Source: Verrucomicrobia bacterium UBA1731 (GTDB taxonomy: Bacteria > Verrucomicrobiota > Kiritimatiellia > RFP12 > UBA1067). Taken from it: DNA of 17,200 nt. A program made the translations under genes and the position numbers. Every line of letters starts with the position of its first letter. The first letter of the stretch is position 1. Shown piece after piece: positions 1 through 7,104 of this stretch. The DNA lies in contig DCIH01000009.1 in the NCBI GenBank assembly GCA_002317575.1, positions 941-18,140 on the forward strand. The letters are read 5' to 3'. The notes below the pieces were generated by a model. It was not told the DNA's origin, ran no database searches, and saw only the letters and a list, made by a program, of their open reading frames with translations.

Positions 1-626
1 GCGGCGGCGCGTTCAAGCCGCGCACATCGCCGTACGCGTTCCAGGGCCTCGGCAAGGCGGGACTGGACATGCTGTCGGCGGCGAAGAAGGAGACGGGGCT
101 TCCCATTGTCACCGAGCTCATGGACTTCAACGACATCGAGCACTTCAACGATGTGGACGTGATCCAGATCGGCGCGCGGAACATGCAGAACTTCAATCTG
201 CTGAAGGAAGTGGGCGCCTACACGCAAAAGCCGATTCTGCTCAAGCGCGGAATGTCCGCAACGCTGCAGGAGCTATTGATGAGCGCGGAGTACGTGATGG
301 CGTCCGGCAATCCGAACGTGATCCTGTGCGAACGCGGCATCCGCACATTCGAAACGGCGCTCAGGAACACGCTCGACCTGGGCGTGGTGACGCTGCTGCA
401 CCGGCTTTCGCACTTGCCGGTGGTGGTGGATCCTTCGCACGCGACGGGGCACGCGTTCATGGTCGATTCCGTGGCGGTGGCCGCGACGGCGATCGGCGCG
501 GACGGCCTCATCGTCGAAGTGCACAACGACCCCGCGCACGCGAAGTGCGACGGCGCCCAGAGCCAGACGCCCGACATGTTCGCCCAGACGATGGCCCGGA
601 TCTCGAAAATAAGGAGCGTGCTGTGA
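1..626 (+). CDS. aroF: 3-deoxy-7-phosphoheptulonate (DAHP) synthase, 3' part
   Basis: Only the C-terminal part is present; the reading frame is open from base 3 and the start lies upstream of the window. DAHP synthase condenses phosphoenolpyruvate with erythrose 4-phosphate, the first step of the shikimate pathway, in the cytoplasm. The translation opens with the family signature GGAFKPRTSPYAFQGLG. It continues through IQIGARNMQNFNLLKEVG, KPILLKRGM, NVILCERGIRTFE and the metal-binding VVVDPSHATGH, then a tail ending in a glutamine-rich, DMFAQ-containing helix. These match the small AroF/KDO8P-synthase-like (class I beta) enzymes of Bacillus and Thermotoga type, not the longer E. coli AroG type. 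Because the N terminus is missing, a fused ACT or chorismate mutase domain cannot be excluded. The stop TGA is followed at once by a perfect hairpin. The symbol is by family only. Confidence 0.93.
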   Translation, partial: GGAFKPRTSPYAFQGLGKAGLDMLSAAKKETGLPIVTELMDFNDIEHFNDVDVIQIGARNMQNFNLLKEVGAYTQKPILLKRGMSATLQELLMSAEYVMASGNPNVILCERGIRTFETALRNTLDLGVVTLLHRLSHLPVVVDPSHATGHAFMVDSVAVAATAIGADGLIVEVHNDPAHAKCDGAQSQTPDMFAQTMARISKIRSVL

Positions 627-644
627 GAACGCCGAAAGGCGTTC
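627..644 (+). terminator. Perfect 7-bp hairpin with GAAA tetraloop after the DAHP synthase gene
   Basis: GAACGCC (627-633), loop GAAA, GGCGTTC (638-644) form an uninterrupted 7-bp stem with a GNRA tetraloop that begins on the base after the stop codon. No T-run follows, so it is a poor intrinsic terminator by the classical rule. It may instead stabilise the 3' end of the mRNA or pause polymerase. The pairing is read directly; the function is inferred. Confidence 0.5.
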
Positions 645-657
645 GTCTGGATGGGTG

Positions 658-686
658 TTGTGCGGGCGTGGCCGATGTCGTATAAT
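658..686 (+). promoter_or_regulatory. Sigma-70-type promoter of the trmL operon
   Basis: TTGTGC (658-663) is separated by 17 bases from a perfect TATAAT (681-686). The expected transcription start is near 693, which gives a short leader carrying AAGGGGA (701-707), a Shine-Dalgarno-like sequence 11 bases before the GTG start at 719. The -35 matches consensus weakly (first three bases). Unlike the other unit-leading genes in this window, this one has a real leader. Confidence 0.6.
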
Positions 687-718
687 GTCGGCCCAAAGTT
701 AAGGGGATCGAGCATAAC

Positions 719-1849
719 GTGGAGTTCGCCGGAAATTCTTTTTCGATTGTGTTGATGCGGCCGGAGATTCCGCACAACACGGGCGCCATCGGCCGCGTGG
801 CCGTGGGGTTGGGCGTTCCGCTCCACCTCGTGCGGCCATTGGGTTTCCGTCTCGATTCCGAAAGCGTCCGCAGGGCTGGGCTCGACTATTGGGAGCATCT
901 CGACCTTTCCGTGCACGACACGTGGGATCGGTATCTCGAGTCGGCGAAACCCGGCCGCGTCTTTTTCCTGTCCACGCACGGCGAGAAGAGCCTGTACGAC
1001 TGCCGGTTCCGTCCCGGCGACGCGCTCGTGTTCGGCAACGAATCGAGCGGCTTGCCGAAGGACTTCTACGACCGCTACGAGGACCGGCTCTTCCGCATCC
1101 CGATGCCCGGCGCGCACGCACGCTCCATCAACCTCGCGAACGCCGTCTCCATCGCCGCCTACGAATGCCATCGCCAGCTTTCCGCGCAGACGCTCGATTT
1201 CGCCGGCGTCAGGCGCGAACTCGCGCGCGGAAGCCGCGTGCTGCTGATGGTGCGCCACGCCGAACGCCGGAAGATGGACAACAATGACCCCACGTTCGGC
1301 GAAACGCTGCCGATCACCGCCACGGGCGAAGAGACGGCGCGCGCATTCGGTCGCTTGCTCGCGGGCGTTTCGGACGATGTTCAGTTTCTCGCGAGTCCGC
1401 TGTTGCGCACGCGGATGACGGCGCGGTGTATCGCCGAAGGGATGGGCCTCGATCCGGCGTGCGTCGCGGACGCGGCGCCGCTCGGGAACGACACGCCGAT
1501 TTTCGCCGACCAGCGCGCCGTGTTCGAATGGTTCCGGGACGGCCGCTTCTTCGACCACGCGTTCGAGTATTTCGCTACGGGGCGCGGACCGGGCCTCGTC
1601 GAACTCCACGCAGGCGCGCTCGATCTCGAGCGCTGGGCGCTTTCCGCGTTCACGGGACGGCTCGGGATCTTCGCGTCGCACGATTTCCAGATCGCGGCGT
1701 GGCTGCAGGGCATGGGCGCCATGGACGGATTCACGCGCGAGACATGGCTCCGTTTCCTAGACGGCGGCGCGATCGTGCTCGGGGCGGACGGTTCCGTCCG
1801 CCGCGCGCTTTTCCGCGCAGGTCTTTCGGAGGGCGTCTGCGGTGTCTGA
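719..1849 (+). CDS. trmL: tRNA (cytidine(34)-2'-O)-methyltransferase TrmL fused to a histidine phosphatase domain
   Basis: This is a 376-residue protein with two domains. Residues 1-153 match TrmL (SPOUT family), which methylates the 2'-OH of wobble base 34 in certain leucine tRNAs using S-adenosylmethionine. Visible landmarks are RPEIPHNTGAIGR (14-26), LVRPLGFRLD (37-46), RRAGLDYW (51-58), the knot glycine stretch VFGNESSGLP (104-113) and IPMPGAHARSINLANAV (127-143). Residues about 172-376 match the phosphoglycerate mutase-like histidine phosphatase fold: LLMVRHAER (175-183, phospho-acceptor His180), SPLLRTRMTA (226-235, second Arg) and FASHDFQ (318-324, second His). The catalytic set therefore looks intact. 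Normal TrmL is about 157 residues, so the phosphatase is an added module in one continuous frame. The start is GTG, the first in frame before the conserved N terminus. Its 3' end overlaps the DUF192 gene by 8 bases. The phosphatase substrate is unknown. Confidence 0.88.
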   Translation: MEFAGNSFSIVLMRPEIPHNTGAIGRVAVGLGVPLHLVRPLGFRLDSESVRRAGLDYWEHLDLSVHDTWDRYLESAKPGRVFFLSTHGEKSLYDCRFRPGDALVFGNESSGLPKDFYDRYEDRLFRIPMPGAHARSINLANAVSIAAYECHRQLSAQTLDFAGVRRELARGSRVLLMVRHAERRKMDNNDPTFGETLPITATGEETARAFGRLLAGVSDDVQFLASPLLRTRMTARCIAEGMGLDPACVADAAPLGNDTPIFADQRAVFEWFRDGRFFDHAFEYFATGRGPGLVELHAGALDLERWALSAFTGRLGIFASHDFQIAAWLQGMGAMDGFTRETWLRFLDGGAIVLGADGSVRRALFRAGLSEGVCGV

Positions 1850-2171
1850 GCGCGTCCGGATCCTCGGATACGACGCCGAGGTCGCGCGCAGTTTCTTCGC
1901 GCGCGCCAAGGGTCTCATCGGCCGGCGCGGATTGCCGCCCGGCGAGGGCTTGCTGATTCTCAAGTGCAATTCGATCCACATGTTCTTCATGCGCTTCGCG
2001 ATCGATGCGATTTTCCTCGACGCGAACGACAATGTGGTCAGGCGCGTGCGGAACGTGAAGCCGTGGCGCCCGTTCGTGTGGGGCGGGTGGCGCGCGCGCA
2101 AGGTGCTGGAAGTCGCCGCGTCCGGCGAGTCGCCGGGGGTGTCGTGCCCCGCCGGGGAGACGGAACCGTGA
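1842..2171 (+). CDS. DUF192 family protein
   Basis: This is a small 109-residue protein. The pattern FFARAKGLIGRRGLPPGEGLLI, then IHMFFMRFAIDAIFLDANDNVV and a C-terminal KVLEVAASGES, is that of DUF192, a small beta-rich family of unknown function. DUF192 proteins often carry a signal peptide; none is seen here, so this copy is probably cytoplasmic. The start is GTG at 1842, supported by GGAGGG at 1828-1833 with an 8-base spacer inside the preceding gene. It overlaps trmL by 8 bases and the symporter gene by 4 (GTGA), so translation is likely coupled along the operon. No specific role is claimed. Confidence 0.85.
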   Translation: MSERVRILGYDAEVARSFFARAKGLIGRRGLPPGEGLLILKCNSIHMFFMRFAIDAIFLDANDNVVRRVRNVKPWRPFVWGGWRARKVLEVAASGESPGVSCPAGETEP

Positions 2172-3139
2172 AGGCGCTTGTCGTCCTTTCTGATTGGCTG
2201 GCGAAGCAGACACCGGCATTCGTCGCCGCCGTCGCGGTGCTTGCGTACTTTTCCCCCGCGTCCTTCGGCTGGGTCCGCGGCAATGTGCAGACCGCCATCC
2301 TGGGCGTGATCATGCTCACGATGGGCATGACGCTCACGGCGCAGGATTTCAAGATTCTGGCGTCGCGTCCGCTCGACATCGCCATCGGCGCGACGGCGCA
2401 GTTCGTGCTGATGCCGCTCATCGCGTTCACGCTCGCGCATGCGCTCGGACTGCCGCGCGCCGTGGCCGTGGGGCTCATTCTCGTGGGCGTGTGCCCGGGC
2501 GGCGTGTCGTCGAACATCATGAGTTTCCTGTGCAAGGGCGATGTGGCGTTTTCCGTGGGGATGACGGCCACCACCACGCTGATGGCGCCGTTGATGACGC
2601 CGCTTCTGATGAAGTATCTGGCGGGGGAGCTCGTGGACATCGACGCCTTGGGAATGTTCAAGAGCGTGCTCCTGGTGACGCTCATGCCCGTGGCGCTCGG
2701 ATTTCTGCTGAACCGTTTCTTCGGCGAGGGGCGGGGCTTCCGCAAGACGATGAAGGTGATGCCCGGCGTGGCCGTGTTGGGCTTGGCGTGCATCGTGGGC
2801 GGGGTCGTGTCCGCGCAGGGGACGTCGTTCGCGAAATCCGGCTGGATGGTGTTCGCGGCGGTGTTCCTGCACAACGGACTTGGCTACGTCTGCGGGTACG
2901 CCGTGGGTGTGTTCGCGCGGTTTTCGCGCGCGAAGAAGCGCACGGTTGCGATCGAGGTGGGCATGCAGAACGCGGGACTCGCGACGGTGCTCGCCACGCG
3001 CCATTTCCCGTTGCTGCCGGAGGCGGCCATCGCCGCGGCCGTCTCGTGCACGTGGCATTCCATTTCTGGTGCGCTGCTCGCGGGCGTGTTCAACGCGCTC
3101 GACCGCTTCTTCGCCGCACGCGGGAAATCGGACGCCTGA
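2168..3139 (+). CDS. BASS/SBF family (bile acid:sodium symporter-type) transporter
   Basis: This 323-residue membrane protein of the SBF family (ASBT, PanS and related Na+-coupled organic anion carriers) has a near-continuous run of hydrophobic segments consistent with nine or ten membrane helices. Family motifs are ILGVIMLTMGMTL (44-56), VCPGGVSSNIMS (108-119; the first unwound-helix crossover) and IEVGMQNAGLA (262-272; the second crossover with the conserved Glu and Gln). The family imports bile acids, pantoate or other organic acids with sodium. The sequence does not show which, and bile acid transport should not be assumed. The GTG start at 2168 overlaps the DUF192 stop as GTGA and has GGGGAG at 2154-2159. 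The open frame extends upstream, but that part reads through the DUF192 gene. It ends 6 bases from the convergent helicase gene. Confidence 0.9.
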   Translation: MKALVVLSDWLAKQTPAFVAAVAVLAYFSPASFGWVRGNVQTAILGVIMLTMGMTLTAQDFKILASRPLDIAIGATAQFVLMPLIAFTLAHALGLPRAVAVGLILVGVCPGGVSSNIMSFLCKGDVAFSVGMTATTTLMAPLMTPLLMKYLAGELVDIDALGMFKSVLLVTLMPVALGFLLNRFFGEGRGFRKTMKVMPGVAVLGLACIVGGVVSAQGTSFAKSGWMVFAAVFLHNGLGYVCGYAVGVFARFSRAKKRTVAIEVGMQNAGLATVLATRHFPLLPEAAIAAAVSCTWHSISGALLAGVFNALDRFFAARGKSDA

Positions 3140-3145
3140 TGCGGA

Positions 3146-6100
3146 TCACTTCGGCTCGGCGGCTTGCCAGAGGGCGTCAAGGCGCTTGGGACTGGCCGTT
3201 TGGGCCGTGTGAAGTTCTTGCGCGAAGAGCGAAATGCGGTATTCTTCGACGAGCCACCGATAGTCGTTCAGCGCCGTGGCGTCGTACTTGGCGCGGTTCG
3301 GTCCCGTGACGGCGGCGACGTAGCGGTCCCAGTGCGGTTTGAGGAGCGCTTCCTTGGCGCGGTCGGACGCGGGGTCGTTCGCGGCGCGCTCGAGGCGCAT
3401 GGCGGCGCCTTTCAGATACCGTGCGTAGTGTTTGAGCCGCACGGGCGCCACGCGCGCCGGGAAGCCGCGGAAGACGAGCCAGGCGAGCTGGCCTTGGACG
3501 GCTTCCGCGACGTCCGCCGGGATACGTTCGTCTGCTTCGGACCGTGTGATCAGGCGCGCGGCGCCGGCCACGGCGTCGAGCGCCATCGCGCGGATGTCGC
3601 CCTGGGCCGCCATGAGCGCGTCGCGCTCGGCGGCGCGGGCGACGAAGGTCCGTTCGTCGCGCACGCTTTCGCGGCCGGCCACGAGCGCCGCGCGCACGGC
3701 ACCCTCGAATATGTCGTCCGCGAACTGCGCCGTTTCGTAGCCCATTTCCCTGAGATGCCGGGCCGCTTCGAAATCGAGGTCGCGCGCGCGCATCGCCAGA
3801 CGGAAGTCCTGCGCCAGCGCCAGCGTCAGCAGACGCGTGACGCCTTGCGCGTGGATGCGGTTCGCGAGCGCTTCGTCGGGATAGCGCTGCAGCGAAACGC
3901 CGCCGCCTTCGTCCTTGAGCGCCGGGTGGAGCGTCACCGTCCAGCCGCCGTGCTCGCCTTGCGTTCGTTCGGGCAGCATGCCGAAAATCCAGGTGCACGC
4001 GGGCGCGTTTGCGCGCTGCGCGGGCGCGTCGCCCGCGGCGGCGGACGGATTGAAGCGTTCGAAGACCTCGCGCATGTCGCGCGTCGCGAGGAGCACGCGG
4101 CCAGAATCGTCATCCTTCACCACGAAACGGACGAGCAGGTGCGGCGGCACGGCCGCGTTCGCCCAGGCGTCCGCCGGGATGCGGATGCCCCAACGCGCGT
4201 ATGTCTCGCGGCGGACGCCGTCCTCGAGCGGCTCGGCGCCGGGCTTGAGCGCGCTCGCGAGATGTGCGATCTTGTCGTCCAGCGGCATGAGCGCGCGCCG
4301 CAGCGCGTTCGGCAGCACCTTCAGCATCCAGCCGATTTTCTCGGGTAGCGCGCCGGGCACGAGCCATTCCGATTGCCACAGTTTGAGCAAGCCCGCGTCC
4401 TTGCGGCGCACCGTGCAGGTTATGCCGTCCCTGTCGGGATCGTCCGGTTCGTGGCGGTAGGAAAGGGCCAGCGTCGCACCTTCGATCTTGATGCGGTCCG
4501 GAAAGTCGGCGCGTTCGTCGATTTGGACGCGCCAATCCGATTCCCTGAGCGTGAAGCGTGCGAGCTCTCCGGGACGCGCGCGCCGGAGCCACTTGTTCAA
4601 CGCGTTTCCAGACGCCACGTCGGGCGGCACGACGGTGTCGAAATGCGCGACGACGCCAGCGGCGTCGAACGCTTCCGGTTTCCGGAGCTTTTCCGCGTGG
4701 CGCTTGAGCGCCGCGATCACCGCGAAGTTCGCGCGCACCGCGGGCGCGGGATGCGGCAGCGCGCAGCCGAGAAGACCATCCTTCAGGAACATCTCGCGCG
4801 CGAGTTCCGGGTCGATGCGCGACAGGTCGCGGCGACGCGCCGGAACAATCACGAGTCCGTGCAGGACGACCTGCTCCGTGACGCGCGCGAAACCGCTTGA
4901 GGCGTCCCATTCCGGAGAACGGTAGCTGCGTCGGCACAAATCGCCCGCGATGGGTTCGATCCAGGCGACGTCGATTTCGGCGGCGTCGCGCGCATAGAGG
5001 CGCGCCGTGTTCACGAGTTCGCCCGCGACGATCCACGGCGGCTTCGCGTCTGGTTTGGGCGGCGTTTCGCCGCGCTCTTTCATGCGGCGGATTTCCTCGT
5101 GGGAAAGGCGCTTCGTCTTTTTCGCGAGAACGGATCCTGGATGCAGCGCGAAGCGGAGGCCGTGCGCGCCGCGGTAGTCGCGTTCCTCTTCGTCGTAGCG
5201 GCCGATGCGCGAGAGGAGTCCGGATAAAAGCGCCTGATGGAAGCGCGCGTTGAAATCGTCGTCTTTCCCACGCCGTTCCGCCTCCGAAAGGCCAAGTCGT
5301 TTTGCGAGATCGCCGAGCTGGTGCGTCAGGTCGCGCCATTCTCGCATTTTCGGATAAGAGAGATAGGCCTTTTTCGCGAGCGCGCGGGCCTTCGCCTGCG
5401 AAAGGTCCTTGGTGGATTCGTTCCACCAGGTCCAGAGCTTGAGCGTGCCGAGGAAGTCCGAGCCGGGAACGCGGAAGGGCGCGTGTGCCTGGTCCGCCTT
5501 TTCCCTTTCGTCGATCGGCCGGCGCCTGGGGTCGTCGCACGCGAGCGCGGCCACGACGGGCAGCACGGACGGCAGCACCGTTTTGTCCGATGCGGCGATC
5601 AGCATGCGCGCGAGGCGCGGCTCCACGGGCATCTTCGCGAGGATGCGTCCGAGCGGCGTGAGCGCCGGCTCGCGCGTCACATCGCGCGTGACGGCTCCGA
5701 GCTCCAGCAATTCGCGGAAGCCCTCGTGGATCATCGTCGTCTTCGGCGGGTCGATGAACGGAAAATCCGCGATGTCGCCGAGGCGGTGGTCGAGCATCGT
5801 GAGGATCACGCCCGCGAGCGATGACCGGAGCACCTCCGGCGGCGTGTAGGCGTCGCGCGCGGCGAGGTCCTCTTCCGAATAGAGACGGATGCAGACGCCG
5901 GGCCCGAGCCGTCCGCAGCGGCCCATGCGCTGGCGGGCGGAAGCCTGGGATATGGCTTCGATCTGAAGACGCTGCACTTGCGTGCGGTGCACATAGCGCG
6001 AGATGCGCGCGAGACCCGAGTCGATCACCGCGCGGATGCCGGGAATCGTCACGGAGGTTTCCGCCACGTTCGTGGCGAGGATGACGCGTCGGCGCGGGGA

Positions 6101-6922
6101 CGGTTTGAACGCGCGCTGCTGTTCGGCGGCGGGCAGGGACGCCAGAAGGGGGATGACGTCGTTCGACGCGCCGAAACGCCCCTCGAGTTCGGCGGCGGTG
6201 TCGCGGATGTCGCGTTCGCCGGGAAGGAACACGAGTACGTCGTCCCTGGGCGGCAGTTCGAGGAGCGCGTCCGTGACTTCGTGCGGCAGGTCGCGTTCCT
6301 CGCCGTCGAACGGCGGACGGTGGCGGATGTCGATGGGGAAAAGCCGTCCGGGTACGGAAATGACGGGTGCGCCGCCGAAGAAGGCCGCGAAGCGCGCGAC
6401 GTCCATCGTCGCGGACGAAATGACCACCTTCAGGTCGCGGCGTTTCGCGAGGATGCGCTTGAGAATGCCCAGGAGGAAATCCACGTTGAGCGAACGCTCG
6501 TGCGCCTCGTCCACGATGATCATGTCGTACGCGCGCAGGAGCGGATCGCCGCGCGTTTCGGCGAGGAGCACGCCGTCCGTGAGGAATTTGACGCGCGTGT
6601 CGTCCGAGACCTGCTTGCCGAAGCGATGCTGGAAACCGACCGTTCCGCCCACGCGGCAGCCGAGTTCTTCCGCGACGCGCGTGGCCATCGCGACGGTCGC
6701 GAGCCGGCGCGGCTGGGTGACGGCGATGCGCCGTCCGTGCGCGCCGCAGCCGGCTTCGAGCGCCATCTTCGGGAGCTGGGTCGTTTTGCCGGAGCCGGTG
6801 TCGCCGGAAACGACCACCACGGCGTGCGTGCGCAAGGCGGCGATGATCTCATCGCGGTGCGCGCTCACGGGCAGCTCTTCGGGATACGCGATCCTGGGCG
6901 TCTCTGGCGGCGTTTCGTTCAA
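3146..6922 (-). CDS. hrpA: HrpA-type DEAH-box ATP-dependent RNA helicase
   Basis: This is a 1258-residue protein, close to E. coli HrpA (about 1300). It carries the full DEAH helicase set: Walker A GDTGSGKTT (40-48), motif Ia TQPRRLA (69-75), DEAH (138-141), SAT (170-172), motif IV VLVFLPGERDI (229-239), motif V ATNVAETSVTIPG (283-295) and motif VI QRMGRCGR (331-338). Winged-helix, ratchet and OB-type regions follow. The long C-terminal half corresponds to DUF3418, the HrpA hallmark, which separates it from the shorter HrpB. HrpA acts on RNA in the cytoplasm and has been linked to mRNA processing and rescue of stalled ribosomes. The start is TTG at 6922-6920; no ATG or GTG lies in frame between it and the conserved core, and a TATAAT box sits 9 bases upstream. 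It is a single-gene unit, convergent with the symporter and divergent from the FAD oxidoreductase. Confidence 0.94.
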   Translation of the reverse strand: MNETPPETPRIAYPEELPVSAHRDEIIAALRTHAVVVVSGDTGSGKTTQLPKMALEAGCGAHGRRIAVTQPRRLATVAMATRVAEELGCRVGGTVGFQHRFGKQVSDDTRVKFLTDGVLLAETRGDPLLRAYDMIIVDEAHERSLNVDFLLGILKRILAKRRDLKVVISSATMDVARFAAFFGGAPVISVPGRLFPIDIRHRPPFDGEERDLPHEVTDALLELPPRDDVLVFLPGERDIRDTAAELEGRFGASNDVIPLLASLPAAEQQRAFKPSPRRRVILATNVAETSVTIPGIRAVIDSGLARISRYVHRTQVQRLQIEAISQASARQRMGRCGRLGPGVCIRLYSEEDLAARDAYTPPEVLRSSLAGVILTMLDHRLGDIADFPFIDPPKTTMIHEGFRELLELGAVTRDVTREPALTPLGRILAKMPVEPRLARMLIAASDKTVLPSVLPVVAALACDDPRRRPIDEREKADQAHAPFRVPGSDFLGTLKLWTWWNESTKDLSQAKARALAKKAYLSYPKMREWRDLTHQLGDLAKRLGLSEAERRGKDDDFNARFHQALLSGLLSRIGRYDEEERDYRGAHGLRFALHPGSVLAKKTKRLSHEEIRRMKERGETPPKPDAKPPWIVAGELVNTARLYARDAAEIDVAWIEPIAGDLCRRSYRSPEWDASSGFARVTEQVVLHGLVIVPARRRDLSRIDPELAREMFLKDGLLGCALPHPAPAVRANFAVIAALKRHAEKLRKPEAFDAAGVVAHFDTVVPPDVASGNALNKWLRRARPGELARFTLRESDWRVQIDERADFPDRIKIEGATLALSYRHEPDDPDRDGITCTVRRKDAGLLKLWQSEWLVPGALPEKIGWMLKVLPNALRRALMPLDDKIAHLASALKPGAEPLEDGVRRETYARWGIRIPADAWANAAVPPHLLVRFVVKDDDSGRVLLATRDMREVFERFNPSAAAGDAPAQRANAPACTWIFGMLPERTQGEHGGWTVTLHPALKDEGGGVSLQRYPDEALANRIHAQGVTRLLTLALAQDFRLAMRARDLDFEAARHLREMGYETAQFADDIFEGAVRAALVAGRESVRDERTFVARAAERDALMAAQGDIRAMALDAVAGAARLITRSEADERIPADVAEAVQGQLAWLVFRGFPARVAPVRLKHYARYLKGAAMRLERAANDPASDRAKEALLKPHWDRYVAAVTGPNRAKYDATALNDYRWLVEEYRISLFAQELHTAQTASPKRLDALWQAAEPK

Positions 6923-6931
6923 ATCGCGCGC

Positions 6932-6937
6932 ATTATA
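6932..6937 (-). promoter_or_regulatory. -10 box of hrpA
   Basis: A perfect TATAAT reads on the minus strand from 6937 to 6932, 9 bases before the TTG start codon of hrpA. Transcription would begin about 7 bases downstream (6925-6924), leaving a leader of only two or three bases. A good -35 is not visible at 16-18 bases upstream. There is no Shine-Dalgarno sequence. Confidence 0.55.
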
Positions 6938-6965
6938 CCACGTGTCACGCCGCGTGCATGATCGG

Positions 6966-7028
6966 CCGTATGGGTATGCCTGTCCGTGCCCGACGTTTTA
7001 CGCAGCGTCCGCAGGCATACCCATACGG
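6966..7028. repeat. Perfect 17-bp inverted repeat in the divergent hrpA / FAD oxidoreductase region
   Basis: CCGTATGGGTATGCCTG at 6966-6982 is matched exactly in inverted orientation by 7012-7028. The 29-base spacer contains a second small pairing (GACG 6992-6995 with CGTC 7006-7009). The structure lies upstream of both divergent promoters, so it is not a terminator for either gene. It could be an operator for a dimeric regulator or a REP/MITE-like palindromic element. No second copy is present in this window. Confidence 0.75.
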
Positions 7029-7067
7029 TGGCGGGCAAAAGATGGGCAAACTCCGGTCTGGCCTCAG

Positions 7068-7097
7068 TTGGAAAAAAGGAGCGTTTCATGGTACAAT
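7068..7097 (+). promoter_or_regulatory. Promoter of the FAD oxidoreductase-dtd-epmA-coaC operon
   Basis: TTGGAA (7068-7073, 4 of 6 to consensus) and TACAAT (7092-7097, 5 of 6) are separated by 18 bases. The ATG start at 7105 is only 8 bases after the last base of the -10 box, so the predicted transcript starts at or within a base or two of the start codon (leaderless). A competing reading is the tiny ORF at 7088-7108. Confidence 0.6.
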
Positions 7098-7104
7098 TCG
7101 CGCC

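Noticed and set aside
1757..3058. Minus-strand frame of 433 codons opposite the symporter
   Set aside because: His/Arg-rich, no motifs; the opposite strand encodes a clear membrane transporter with family signatures.
6958..7104. Upstream extension of the FAD oxidoreductase start
   Set aside because: It would translate the inverted repeat and the promoter and would bury the signal peptide 49 residues inside the protein.
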